A stretch of 64,000 nucleotides of DNA, taken from assembly GCA_010093485.1 (NCBI GenBank), contig MU001502.1:578057-642056 (forward strand), written 5' to 3'. This DNA comes from Karstenula rhodostoma CBS 690.94. Lineage: Eukaryota; Ascomycota; Dothideomycetes; Pleosporales; Didymosphaeriaceae. The translations under genes were made by a program, and so were the position numbers. The notes under the pieces were generated by a model. That model saw only the letters and a list, made by a program, of their open reading frames with translations. It was not told the origin of the DNA and searched no databases. Shown in pieces: positions 32,545-42,838 of this stretch (position 1 is its first letter; the number at the start of each line of letters is the position of its first letter).

Positions 32545-33327
32545 CTACTCCACGACCGCCAAAATGAACCCATTCATCATCGGATCCGGCAGCACCGGCT
32601 GCATATGCGCAACGACCGGCAAAAAGCTCGCCTTCACCCTCGCATCCTCCCCAATCCTCTCCATCACACTCCGCTTCTCCACCACCTCCCCGCCTCCTCC
32701 AAACCCCACCTCCCCATTTTTTATCATCGTCGGCACAACATCATCCAAAAAGATACCCCCTCCCGACCGCGACAGCTTCACAGCCCAATCAAAATGCTCC
32801 CACTGGTCGTCGAAGTCCGCGTCGATGAAGACGAGGTCGAACTTGCGGCCTTCCTCGGCCAGCTTGGGAAGCACGTCAAGAGCGGCACCGAGGAGGATTT
32901 CCACGTCAAGGCCGGAGACGTTCTCGAGCGCCACGTCTCGGTGTTTGGGAGAGATCTCGATGGATGTTACTTTTGCGCCGGCTTGCGCGAAGACGATGGA
33001 GGAGTAGCCACCTGCGCGAAGTCAGCTCTTCGAATACCACCAAGCATACCGAGAAAAATCAATACCAAGTGTCCCGATTTCCAGCACGGACTTCGCACCC
33101 ACGAGTCTTGTCAGGACCGAAAGATGCTGTGCAGCCATCGGAAGCACGCTGATCGGCGGCAATCCTTTGGCTAACGAGTTTTTGAACGCATTGTCTAGCT
33201 TCTCGTTTGGCCGGATGAACGCAGCTTGCGCTTTCGCATCGAACGCGGGTTGGAGACGGAAGTTCTCATAGTTGAAGACGGCTTTAAGGCCGGGCGTCTG
33301 AGCAATCTTTTCAATGAATTCGGCCAT
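32545..33327 (-). CDS. class I SAM-dependent O-methyltransferase (caffeoyl-CoA OMT-like family)
   Basis: Exons 33327-33066 and 33011-32545 give 242 aa, the usual length for O-methyltransferase family 3. Motif I spans the intron: SVLEIGTLGGYSSIVFAQAG. Further motifs are VTSIEISPKHRDVAL (adenosyl-ribose acid), FDLVFIDADFDDQWEHFDWA (metal-binding Asp region) and GGGIFLDDVV. The acceptor substrate cannot be told from sequence. There is no biosynthetic cluster around it. The 66-bp tandem repeat and a TATA-like site lie upstream. Confidence 0.87.
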
Positions 33328-33859
33328 GATGGTGTGTGGTAGTCGAGAATGTTGGTGACGAAACGCAGGGGTAATCTCAACGAGCTGAGACAGGTGAAGA
33401 TAGACTTATTGGATCTGGAACAGAACACTAGAGAATGGATTATGGATATTGGTACTTACTATGGTTGTGACTTATATAAATACTTTCCTTGATTCTTGAA
33501 GGCGGAGATTCCACGGAATACCGAGTCGGCCGTATCGGCTGAAATAGACTTTCCTTGATTCCCGAACGCGGAGATTCCACCGCATACCGAGTCGGTCATA
33601 TCGGCCGAAATGCCGAATTTCCCAGCTGGCCTCCGGGCAGCGCTGCTGGTTTCGGCGCACAAATGGGAAGCTTGTAGTGATTAGCCACGCAGAGAAGTCA
33701 TGACTGTCGGATGCGTTCATGTGATTAAGTTCGATCAAGAGTGTCAAATGCATGGGCGAATTTGACGTGCATTACATTAATACCTATCAGACTCTAAGAC
33801 GAACGCCAGTGTGCAAGAACAGAATTCATCCCAATCCTGCACCCACTCACTCGGAAATT
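33328..33859. promoter_or_regulatory. promoter of the O-methyltransferase gene, with tandem repeat
   Basis: 532 bp between the O-methyltransferase start and the 3' end of the But2-domain gene. It contains a minus-strand TATA-like site around 33471-33480 and two copies of a 66-bp repeat. Confidence 0.5.
33483..33614. repeat. two tandem copies of a 66-bp repeat
   Basis: Copy 1 at 33483-33548 and copy 2 at 33549-33614, both starting CTTTCCTTGATTC and sharing GGAGATTCCAC and ATACCGAGTCGG blocks, with several substitutions. Length 66 is a multiple of three, and the minus strand reads an open frame across both, but I see no gene. Confidence 0.8.
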
Positions 33860-34653
33860 TCAAGATGCCTCCATGAACAAACCCAGGGCCGGCGACGTCA
33901 TCTGAAAAAAGCTGAGATCCAGCCCATTCAGTGAGTCAGCCTTGTAACTAACGTGCTGTCCCCCCTCGCATGGCGCACTTGCAATCGTGTACTTGTTTCC
34001 TGGTTGTAGTGCCGGCACAGCACCCACGACCTTCCCACCGGTGACCGAATTTGCACTTGTCCTGACGGTTGCTGGCCTGTCAAGACGCGAGATCGAGATG
34101 CCCCCAGGTGAGTTGATCTGTATCGGCGCCATATAAGTAGGGTCGAAAGTAGGAGGAAGAACGAAAACGAGATTGCACGTTTTTGCAGACGATGGAGGCA
34201 CATCAAACACGAAAAGGGTCGAGCGCGTTGGCGAGACTTGAGCAGTGTAAGAGTTCCCGATGGCTTTGTTCGGGTCTGAAGAGTCGATAGGCACAATTAG
34301 ATTAGGTGCTACGAATGGAGGCGTAAGGCCCCTGGGTTGATCTAGCTGAGGGAATCCAGGAAATGTGGACCCGGGCGTGGATGCTGGATCATTGACAGCC
34401 GGACTGTTGACGGCTGACGACGGTCTGGGGGTGGGCCAAACAAAAACACTGCTCATTGGTCGCGGAGTTACTAGATTTTGTTAGCAGTATTCTGACAGAA
34501 GCATCAACGCCTACAGATGGGAGGGATTGAACCGCTAGCACTTGTTTGACTGCTCAATGCGGTCGATGTAGTGCTTCGACTCGTGCTCAGAGTGCTACCG
34601 CTCGTCGGTATTGCCGCACTGCTGCTGCTCGAGATTGAGGTTTCATTGGAGAA
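33860..34653 (-). CDS. But2-type C-terminal domain with Ser/Thr linker (own gene or 3' part of the GH17 gene)
   Basis: The main exon (34470-33860) encodes a But2 C-terminal domain: APNLIVPIDSSDPNKAIGNS at its start, FDVPPSSAKTCNLVFVLPP in the middle and YTIASAPCEGGQHVSYK with FFQMTSPALGLFM at the end. A preceding exon (34653-34515) codes a Ser/Thr-rich linker (FSNETSISSSSSAAIPTSG and more); the join through GTAGGC and CTAG keeps frame (I-L-TPRPMSS). No signal peptide was found directly upstream, which is odd for a But2 protein and suggests a fusion to the GH17 gene. But2 domains occur in fungal surface or secreted proteins; the role is unknown. The start is uncertain. Confidence 0.65.
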
Positions 34654-34859
34654 CTTCACATACCATTAGCCCGTGCAATCCAATTGTAGGGTGCAACGGG
34701 CTGTAGAGTGTGTGATGAGAACGCCAGTGAAGATTTCTCAGTCGAAAATGCAGCGAGCATCGCGCGGACAACCCATGACGCGATGAACAGATTGTACATG
34801 AGAAGCAGTAGCAGGGGGGATAAGAGAGAGGACAAAAGGAAAGGGACCGTGTAGCTTAC

Positions 34860-35871
34860 TTTAGGGCAGGACAGGTCGAAGTTCGGGCTGACTGCCTTGA
34901 GGTCGCCTCCAGGCTTGATGCCAAAGCTGGGGCTGGGGGTGGTGTACTGGATATCCTGGAGGGTGTAGTAGAAGAGGTTGACATTGCCCTTCATCAAAGA
35001 GCAGGAGACGTCCTCCCAGTAGATGCGAGCGTTGGCCTTGCTGGCAACAGCCTGGTTCTGCTTAGGACCAGACACCGGCCACCCAGTCTCAGTAACCCAG
35101 ACCTTCTTGCCCTTGGCGGCGGAAACGACTTGCTTGTAAGCGTCGTAGAAGGTCGCGTTGGCGTTACCGATGCTGTTGGCGTGCTCGACCTCAAAGTAGG
35201 GGTAGGCATCGACTCCGAGGAAGTCAAGAGCATTGACAACGACACTGTTACCTACACAATGTTAAATCTTGTGGATTCCGTTGCATGAGACCAGGACACA
35301 TACTGGCATTAACGTAAGCAGTCCATGTATCAACATGGCCAATGGGCTTGCTCGCCAAACCGGTACCCTTAATCGCGGTGCGGACCTGGTTGATGTACTT
35401 GACCAACTGTGCAGGTTGGACACCGGGATTTTTCTCGCCGTTCGCGGCCGCTGTAGGCGTAATACGGTACAGATCTTCGCTGCCAACGGAGATGCCCACT
35501 ACCAAGTTGGTAAACTTAGTACCATATGTGTTGATAGCGGCCTTGAGTGCGGCAATCTCGTTGTCGACGACAGTCTGGCCGGCCGACGTCCAAATACCGA
35601 GAAGGAGTTGAGTGTTGGTGTCGATGGCAGCCTTGATAGCCGTGATAACATTCTTGGTGGTGCCGTGCTGGATCATGGTGTACAATCGAGCGCTGGTGAA
35701 CTGTCCATTGGTGTTGGGAAGAGCCTTGGCCGCCTCGAACTCGTACCTAAAGTCATTGTAGACCTTGGCCTGGTTGTTTCCGAAGAAAGCCCCGTAGTTG
35801 AAGCCCTTGTACGCCGCTTCGGCGCTTGACAGCAGAGCTGTAGCGGCAATCAGAGTCGACGAGACGCGCAT
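34860..35871 (-). CDS. GH17 glucan endo-1,3-beta-glucosidase, secreted
   Basis: Cell-wall beta-1,3-glucan hydrolase or transglycosylase. Exons 35871-35304 and 35251-34860 give a 320-residue catalytic part. Signal peptide: MRVSSTLIAATALLSSAEA. GH17 marks: YKGFNYGAFFGN at the mature N-terminus, acid/base Glu in VVGISVGSEDLYR and nucleophile Glu in KVWVTETGWPVSG. The core ends NFDLSCPK right at a GTAAGC donor. If the donor is not used, the frame reads on to a stop at 34656 (387 aa). If it is used, the next in-phase exon is the Ser/Thr linker of the But2 feature. The end of the gene is therefore uncertain, while the catalytic domain is not. Confidence 0.85.
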
Positions 35872-37143
35872 TGTGTTGCTGTAGAAGAAGATTCCAAGGA
35901 GGAAAGGCGGAGCGGTCGAAGGATGCAGGGGAGACTCAAGCAATTAGTATTAAAAACTGTACAGAGGGAAGATGGGAAAGTCGGAGGAGGTAAGAGAGAA
36001 AAATGAAGGTCAACGCAGTAGTCGATAGACAACGCGATGATATTTGGGGAGTGACGTGTGAGGCAGCTTTTATGGAGGAAGTACGGCTGGGGCTAAGGGG
36101 GAGCAGCGAATGAGAGGCTGCATGGTAAGGAGAGAGATGCAGGGGCAGGTGCAGGGACAGCCGCGTGGCGTCGCCGCCCGCTCTGCCTCTTAGTGGTCGG
36201 GTGCGGAATGTACCTCATAAACAAGGAATCTATTTTATCGTTCGTGAATTGAGGTGGCGGTGGACCGATTGTCCAAGGCAGAGCAACAAACACTCAATAC
36301 ACCAAACATTCATATGCTCACCCTTCACTTACCGGATAGACATTGATAGCGATAGTACAGAGAGCGTCGACTGTTGACAATCTTTTGGAAGCCCCCGGAA
36401 TCGGCCACGCCACAAGCTGATCATCGCGTACTGATGGACCCACCGCGACTGGTCTAGAAGGTGGAGCTTCCAATATCAGTGCGCTGGTCCTTGTTCCCCG
36501 GTCCCTGGGACTGGCACGAACTGCCAAAAATACATGCATGTCACGGTGTCGGCCTGCCAGCACATGTTCGATAGATCGTGGATTGTAGATATCCGGTGCA
36601 ATGTGGTACAACTCAGAGCTGACAGCTCCCATGAGTCTGTAGTAGACACCATGGGCGGGATGGGCCGAGTGAGCACGTTGACCTCGGACAATCAAAGCGC
36701 GCCGTCCTGCCTTTTGTGGACCCCGGCGGGACATTTCACTATGGGGATTGAGGCGGTGCATTGCGGGCGTCCATCGATTGTTAGGCCGGCTTGATGAGCG
36801 CAGGGAAGAGGACGGTCCGAACTCAGGGGAAGAACATGCACAGTCCGAGACACTTTTTATGATCAAGGTGCGCGAAGACTCAAACATGCGTCTAGAACTT
36901 GGATGAACATGTTGTGAAGGTCGACACAAATGCCAGTCAATCGGTGATGTTTGCAACCTTTCACTTGGACCGCGCGCAACGGTTTTCGCTTCTTTCCAGC
37001 GCGCGGGTGCGGCTGCAGCACCAGAAGCCGTAAGCTAAGCCTCTTTAGGTACAACACGATGCTCTCAAGCAGCGAGAACTGCTCCGCCTCTGAAGGGGAT
37101 TCCCCAGAACAGATGTGTGTAACAGATCAACTCCCTTCTCCAT
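35872..37143. other. intergenic region, promoter of the GH17 gene
   Basis: 1.3 kb. A 212-codon minus-strand frame at 36956-36318 shows no domain, no conserved motif and Arg/Ser/Pro-rich composition, so I do not call it. No repeats noticed. Confidence 0.45.
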
Positions 37144-37836
37144 TTAACCCTGCAACTCAAATGCGAGCTCTGCTTCGGTGTTAAACTCGTTCGCGAATTC
37201 CTCGAGGATCCTCTTCCTATGACCCGCCATAGATTTCCCAGTCGTAGTCTTCATCATGCCCGGCAACTTGACCAGCTTCTCATCGAAATGATCAATGGCA
37301 CCAGCCAGCGGTCTCCCCTTCCCTTTCGCGCCCCCAAACGCAAAACACCTCCCCACGCCCACAGCACCGATAGCATCCAAACGGTCTGCATCCTGCACAA
37401 CTGCCAGCTCGGGATACTTCTGCAGGATATCAATGACTGACTGCGGATTCTTCACCTCGTTGGTGTATCCGACATGCTTCACGATGACCTGAATCTTTGT
37501 GGCGAGCTCTTCGTCCGCGCCGCGCTCGAGCAGGATCCGTGAGACTTGGTTTTCTACATCTTCGCCCGTTTTGGCGTACTTGTGGTCCCCCACATCGTGC
37601 AGCAGAGCAGCCAAATAGACGACCAATATATCGTATGGTACTTCCGATTTGCTGTTCGGTTCTTGAGTTAAGATGCGGTGGGCATTGGACAGGACGCGTA
37701 GGATGTGGTGGTAGTCGTGTGAGTTGTCGTGACCAGGGCCAGACATATAGGCGTGGACGAAAGCGTTGACGGATGCGAATAGGTCCTTGTGCTCCTCGGG
37801 AATAGGCACAACGGGGAGAGGGACCGAGGCGGCCAT
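37144..37836 (-). CDS. HD-domain phosphohydrolase (YedJ/YpgQ-like)
   Basis: Metal-dependent phosphohydrolase, single exon, 230 aa from the ATG at 37836. HD-fold metal ligands are visible: HDYHHILRV, the tandem HD in YLAALLHDVGDHKY and the distal Asp in VVQDADRLDAIGAVGVGR. FAFGGAKGKGRPLAG after it is typical of the YedJ-like branch, as is the C-terminal GHRKRILEEFANEFNTE. The substrate is not established; nucleotides are usual for HD enzymes. The frame extends upstream to 38004, but that part looks non-coding. Confidence 0.87.
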   Translation of the reverse strand: MAASVPLPVVPIPEEHKDLFASVNAFVHAYMSGPGHDNSHDYHHILRVLSNAHRILTQEPNSKSEVPYDILVVYLAALLHDVGDHKYAKTGEDVENQVSRILLERGADEELATKIQVIVKHVGYTNEVKNPQSVIDILQKYPELAVVQDADRLDAIGAVGVGRCFAFGGAKGKGRPLAGAIDHFDEKLVKLPGMMKTTTGKSMAGHRKRILEEFANEFNTEAELAFELQG

Positions 37837-38514
37837 TCTGTGATGTCCTGATGGACGGAAAATTTGAACTGAGTTGAGGAGACGCGGAAAGCAGGCCTTT
37901 CTACAGCCAAGTCCAGTCAATATGAAGTCAAGTTTTGGACTATGGCTTCTGCGATAGTGTGTAGGTCGCTGGTTCGCGGCGTGCCCTTGGTCGAATTGGT
38001 TCAAAGGTTCACTGCACGTCTAATGGGCTTCAGAATGCTATCGTGTCTTTTATATGGCTTAGGCTAGGGTTGATGCCTCGCCGTGTTACGCACGGTGTGC
38101 AGTGCTGCTTAATAATAAATGCCAATAGCCTTTCCTATGCAGGCAAAGGTAGAATGCGGTCGACGCGCGTAGTCACATGTCCAGTCGCCTTCATCTCCCT
38201 TGGGATACATCTCAGCCCTTTATGCATGACATCGACAAGAATGGGGAATTGGAAAGGGCTCTGTAGGCTGTAGCCTGGGGCATTGGTCGGTATGCATACA
38301 GAAAATACACATGCCGGTGTAGAGAAAGCCAGCCAACGCTCTGGTAGATGGTGAAAACAGTTCGGTCGCAGATCCGTGTTCATTGTACCTCGGTAGGCCA
38401 CGCGAGCATGACGCCCCTCGATGGCGCACCTAGCCCAACCCCAACCTTCCCGCATCACCACCCATCGCGCAATCAGTGACTTGTCGCACCCTCTCGCGGG
38501 GCTGTACTTTCAAC
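37837..38514. promoter_or_regulatory. divergent promoter region of HD hydrolase and PEX16 genes
   Basis: 678 bp. No gene or repeat seen. Confidence 0.45.
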
Positions 38515-39808
38515 ATGTACAAGCAGGCGACGCAGAAGACGGGCGAGGTCCTGTCGCTGCCTCCCAGATGGCTCGGGATGTACTCCGACTTCATCACCAA
38601 GAATAGTAGCGCCGTGTCGCAGATTGAATCGGCGCTGCGATCGCTCACATACATCATTCCTGGTGCGTCTTTCACCTCGGTGTCTTTGCAAGGCTCATAA
38701 CTAACTCCGATAGGTCGATTCCGCGAGTCTGAGATCGCGTCCGAATCCCGTAGGTACTCTGTCGCGTGGTCGCAAAGCACCAGCTAACCGGCGCGCAGTT
38801 CACAGCGGCGTCCAAGTCCTCTCCCTTTATCATGACTCGCTCCTCGCGAAAGCTGTTGCTCGAATACCCGGAGCCCAGCGACAGCAACCAACGCCCCACA
38901 GCCGTTACACCAAGTTCTGGACAGATCGATCACCGACGTACAGGCGAATCGCTCTTGTGCTTCAGATGATCCAATACACAGAGCTCCTGTGGGAAATGGC
39001 TGCGAAGAGGAAGGGAGAGAAGATGCGATGGCGTGTTGTGGTGCTCCTGGAGGTCGTCAAAGCCGTGTGTCGGCTGCTTTTGTTGCGATTAACCAACTCG
39101 AGGCCGTTGGTATCGCCTCCTCTGCCCCAGAGGGAGGTTGATCCGAGTACTTTAGAGGACTCGTCGACATCGCCGAACGGGATGGATACACCTCCGACCG
39201 AACAAGAGACGGAAGCGGAGAATTGGACCATGCCACGGACAGGATTATCGATGCCAAGCTTGCCAGATGCATCCGACATCTCGAGCTATTTGCTATCCAA
39301 GGTACTCACAGCCGACGACATCAAGCCACCAAAGGCACTGTTGCATCGTGTCAGCGGAAAAGGCGAGGTTGCTGAGGTCTTGTACATCCTGCGCCCCGTC
39401 GTCTATGCCTTGGCCATGCAGCACTTCAGTGGAGACCGGAAGAGCTGGCGTCCTTGGTTGATAGGTGCCGGTCTGGAGTATGGTGCGAGACAGCTTGCCA
39501 AGAAAGACTTTCAAGAGAGACTGGCTGGTGGGTTAAGGGGCCTGACTGGGCTAGAGAAGGAAGAGTTAAGAAAGCGTGGCTGGTCATTAGGCTGGTGGAT
39601 GATGCGCGGCGCTTTCTACGAGAATATCACCAAGTACGTATCCTTTGCACAACAACTTCTTGTGCAGCAGCTAACTGTTTCCAGGGCTTGGATACATGCC
39701 GTTACACGTAAACTGCGGAACAAGCCGCTCCTAGACATGGTCGGGGGTGTCATCGAGGACTACGAATTCCTCTGGGACCAGTACTACTTCCCGACTGCCA
39801 CTCTCTAA
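38515..39808 (+). CDS. pex16: peroxisome membrane biogenesis protein Pex16
   Basis: Pex16 recruits peroxisomal membrane proteins and Pex3. Four exons: 38515-38662, 38714-38749 (36-nt micro-exon), 38799-39633 and 39685-39808, giving 380 aa in frame. The micro-exon yields the conserved GRFRESEIASES, joining LTYIIP to LHSGVQVLSLYHD. Other family marks are RYTKFWTDRSPTYRRIALVL, QMIQYTELLWEM, YILRPVVYALAMQHF and, at the C-terminus, DYEFLWDQYYFPTATL. The Arg-rich RGWSLGWWMMRGAFYE precedes the last intron. An unspliced reading would lose the first 60 residues. Confidence 0.92.
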
Positions 39809-40366
39809 ACTTTTACTTTCGTTTTTGTATTCGTCAAGCATTGGATAGCGACTGGGGATAATGGATAAGGGATACCACAGGAATGAAGGTTGGGATGGAC
39901 GAGCACGACCTTCTGGAATCTGGCGTTGAAAGGATAGCAGAACTGCTGTTCTGGTCTTGGTTCTCATACACTTTCGATTTTGTATTACAGGCTGTGTATA
40001 TCACAAGATGAATTCGATTGTGCATGCAGGCCAAACTTGGTCGGGTAGAGCTCAGCAACACAGTACCATGCCCCATCAATATGGTATCATAAGCATCACG
40101 GAAGCAGTGGTATTGGACATCCAACTGTGTGTTCTTTCAAAATAACCGCAGCATAAATTTCAACGTGATGTGCTGGTGGTCGACGCATCAGCGCACTGTC
40201 TCACGTTCGTGCCTGGCGATTGAGGTCTTGGCATTACGAGCTCGCCGTCGGAGAGCTAGAGCCTCAGCAACAACACAACCAACTCCACCACCCCACCAAA
40301 CCCGTCTCCATCACCGTCGCAGGCACCTCTCCGCAAACCCGCCTGCTCGAGCCGCACATTATCGCC
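39809..40366. other. intergenic region, promoter of RPN8
   Basis: 558 bp between PEX16 and RPN8 (same strand). No gene or repeat seen. Confidence 0.5.
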
Positions 40367-41653
40367 ATGCCCGCCACAACAGCAGAGACGCTGTCGCTCG
40401 TGACTCGCAATGTCTCTGTTGCGCCGCTCGTGCTCCTCTCCGCAGCAGATCACTACGGCCGACAAGCAAAGGGAACGCGGAAACGAGTAGTCGGCGTGCT
40501 TCTGGGACAAAACGATGGAAAGAACGTGAGAGTATCGAACAGTTTCGCAGGTACGTGAGCTGCCACCCCGCTATTCACTTATTCGCCGCCGCCGCCGCCG
40601 CCGCCGCGCCGAAAGATCTTCTATACTTCGCGGCTTCTGCATGCTCATGTTGCTGACCCCGCTCCAGTGCCGTTTGAGGAAGACGAGAAGGACCCTTCAG
40701 TATGGTTCTTGGACCACAACTACGTCGAGTCGATGAACGACATGTTCAAGAAGGTCAACGCGCGGGAGAAGCTCATTGGGTGGTATCACACTGGCCCGAA
40801 GCTGCGGGCGTCAGATCTGGAAATCAACGAGCTGTTCAAGAGATACGCCCCGCACCCTTTGCTGGTCATCATCGACGTGCAGCCGAAGGAGGTGGGCGTA
40901 CCGACGGATGCATACTTCGCAGTGGAGGAGATCAAGGATGTGAGTTTTACTAGACCCATGGGATGGATGTGACAGGGGAACATGTTACGAACGCCATACG
41001 AGATGGGCATGCTAATAGCCATGGCGCAGGACGGCACAACGACCTCCAAAACCTTCGTCCACACGCCCTCGATGATCGAAGCCGAAGAAGCAGAGGAAAT
41101 CGGCGTCGAGCACCTGCTCCGCGACATCCGCGACGTCGCCGTCGGAACCCTCTCCACACGCATAACCTCCCAGTTGCAATCGCTGCAAGGCTTGCATCTC
41201 CGACTGCGCGACATCGGGCAATACCTACAGAAGGTGCTCGATGGCGATCTCCCCGTCAACCACGCTATCCTCGGCAACCTCCAAGACGTGTTCAACCTGC
41301 TTCCCAACCTCTCAACACCAAAGCCTTCACTGGTCAAGGGTGCGACGAACGGCGTGGGACCGGCGAGCGGTGCGGCCGGCGCGGCGGACAACTCGGAGTT
41401 GGCCAGGGCGATGAGCATCAAGACAAACGATCAATTGATGGCGATCTACTTGTCGAGTCTGATCCGCGCGATAACGGCGTTCCACGACCTCATCGAGAAC
41501 AAGATACAGAACAAGCAGCAGGCAGAGGACAAGGAGACGAGGAAGGACGAGGGCAAGGAGGGTGACAAGGACAAGAAGGCGAATGGCGTGAATGGCGATG
41601 CAAAGGAGGGCGACAAAGAGAAGAGCAAGGAGCCCGAAAAGAAGAAGGGTTGA
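40367..41653 (+). CDS. rpn8: 26S proteasome regulatory subunit Rpn8
   Basis: Non-catalytic MPN subunit of the proteasome lid, partner of the deubiquitinase Rpn11. Exons 40367-40550, 40668-40939 and 41030-41653 give 359 aa. The MPN domain starts [18 protein letters not shown] and includes [30 protein letters not shown] and [14 protein letters not shown]. The JAMM zinc ligands of Rpn11 are absent, as expected for Rpn8. The C-terminal helical part ([20 protein letters not shown]) is followed by a charged Lys/Glu-rich tail from about 310, as in other fungal Rpn8 proteins. Intron 1 holds a (GCC)n run at about 40585-40608. Confidence 0.95.
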
Positions 41654-41977
41654 GATGCGCAAGATGGGTGAGAGACGCGGTTGGAGATTGCATGTGCGCA
41701 TAGGAGTGTATTATACCACCACCCCGGCGACCCTATTCACGAAAAGACGGGTTGCATGTGCCCGCGTTGCGGCATAATGGCATGATAGAGAATCAGCATG
41801 ATTGATGTCAAGGGGCTTTGTCGCCACGATGTTTGTGGGGAGGTGAAGTGTGCATCTTCTTCATTCGCTGAGCCGTGCTGCGTCCGGCTGGGTATCGTTA
41901 TTGCAGCGCCACCCTCATCACTCCATATATCCCGCTGCCCATGTACACTCGAGCATGCTTATATGAACAATGTCCGT
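41654..41977. other. 3' flank between convergent RPN8 and SWIM genes
   Basis: 324 bp, no coding signal seen. Confidence 0.5.
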
Positions 41978-42838
41978 TCAATCCCCCCATCCAGCCGCCC
42001 ACCCAGCTGCTTCCTCCACACTAACAACCCTCTCCTCCATACATCCCCCAAACAGCCCAGCACACCGTTCCGCAAGCACACAAGCAAGTAAATGCTTGCA
42101 CACCGGCGGTATACCCTCGCCCAAGCCGACTCCTCCAAAGTTCCACGCTCCCTCCTCTGCGTGTATGCCACCGTCCGGTTCGTATGTCGGCACCGGCGGC
42201 TCAGGATGCACAGGCACAGGAGGAAAAGCGGAGAACGCAAACGCAGGACACGAACAATTCCACGCGCTGAGGCGCACTTCATAGGACGTGAGTGCATCGA
42301 AGGAGCTGCTGAAGCGGGAGGAGCGCTGCTGCGCGGAGCGGACGTAGTATACCGAATCCATCATCATGTCGTGCTCGGAATCTTGCGGAGTTGTCTGTGC
42401 TCCATCGTCCGAGGAAGCCGAGTGTGGCGCATCGAGCATTTCGGCGTCGGGCGTCGGAGCGTCGATGATGCCTCCACCGGTATTTTTGTTGCCTGGTGTT
42501 CCCTCTGCATGTGCTTCTGAGATCCTTCCGCGTACACCTTGAGGCGCAGCTCCTTCCGAGTGATCTTCGACGTCGCGGCGTATGCGGAAGCGCGTAACGA
42601 GGGACCGATCGAGGAGATCCAGCGCAGGCAGCAGCTCGTTGGGAAACGCAACGTGCAATGCCAGCATCTGCTTCTTCACACCCCCACCCGCGCCCTCGAG
42701 CGTATTCCTGTTCCCATTCCGAGCCTCCGGGTCAGCGGCGCCGCGCTCGCTACTGGCACTGGCACTGGCACTCACGCCGAGCGCATCGACGAGCTGTGTC
42801 ACAAACATGCGAGTAGACTGGAGCTGTGACGAGGCCAT
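41978..42838 (-). CDS. SWIM-type zinc-finger protein, Sws1/Shu2-like recombination factor
   Basis: Single exon, 286 aa. The SWIM motif is CxC...CxH: LSAWNCSCPAFAFSAF, then about 45 residues on, IPPVCKHLLACVLAERC (residues about 195-270). Sequence around it (WNCSCPAF, CKHLLA) and the length match Sws1/Shu2, which with Rad51 paralogues form the Shu complex that promotes Rad51 filament formation. The helical N-terminus (FVTQLVDALG, LHVAFPNELLPALDLLDRSL) also fits. A disordered Asp/Ser-rich insert separates the two. Other SWIM proteins exist, so the assignment is probable rather than certain. It converges on RPN8. Confidence 0.72.
   Translation of the reverse strand: MASSQLQSTRMFVTQLVDALGVSASASASSERGAADPEARNGNRNTLEGAGGGVKKQMLALHVAFPNELLPALDLLDRSLVTRFRIRRDVEDHSEGAAPQGVRGRISEAHAEGTPGNKNTGGGIIDAPTPDAEMLDAPHSASSDDGAQTTPQDSEHDMMMDSVYYVRSAQQRSSRFSSSFDALTSYEVRLSAWNCSCPAFAFSAFPPVPVHPEPPVPTYEPDGGIHAEEGAWNFGGVGLGEGIPPVCKHLLACVLAERCAGLFGGCMEERVVSVEEAAGWAAGWGD

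Noticed and set aside
36318..36956. 212-codon minus-strand open frame
   Set aside because: No domain, Arg/Ser/Pro-rich translation, located in a promoter gap; looks like chance in GC-moderate DNA.
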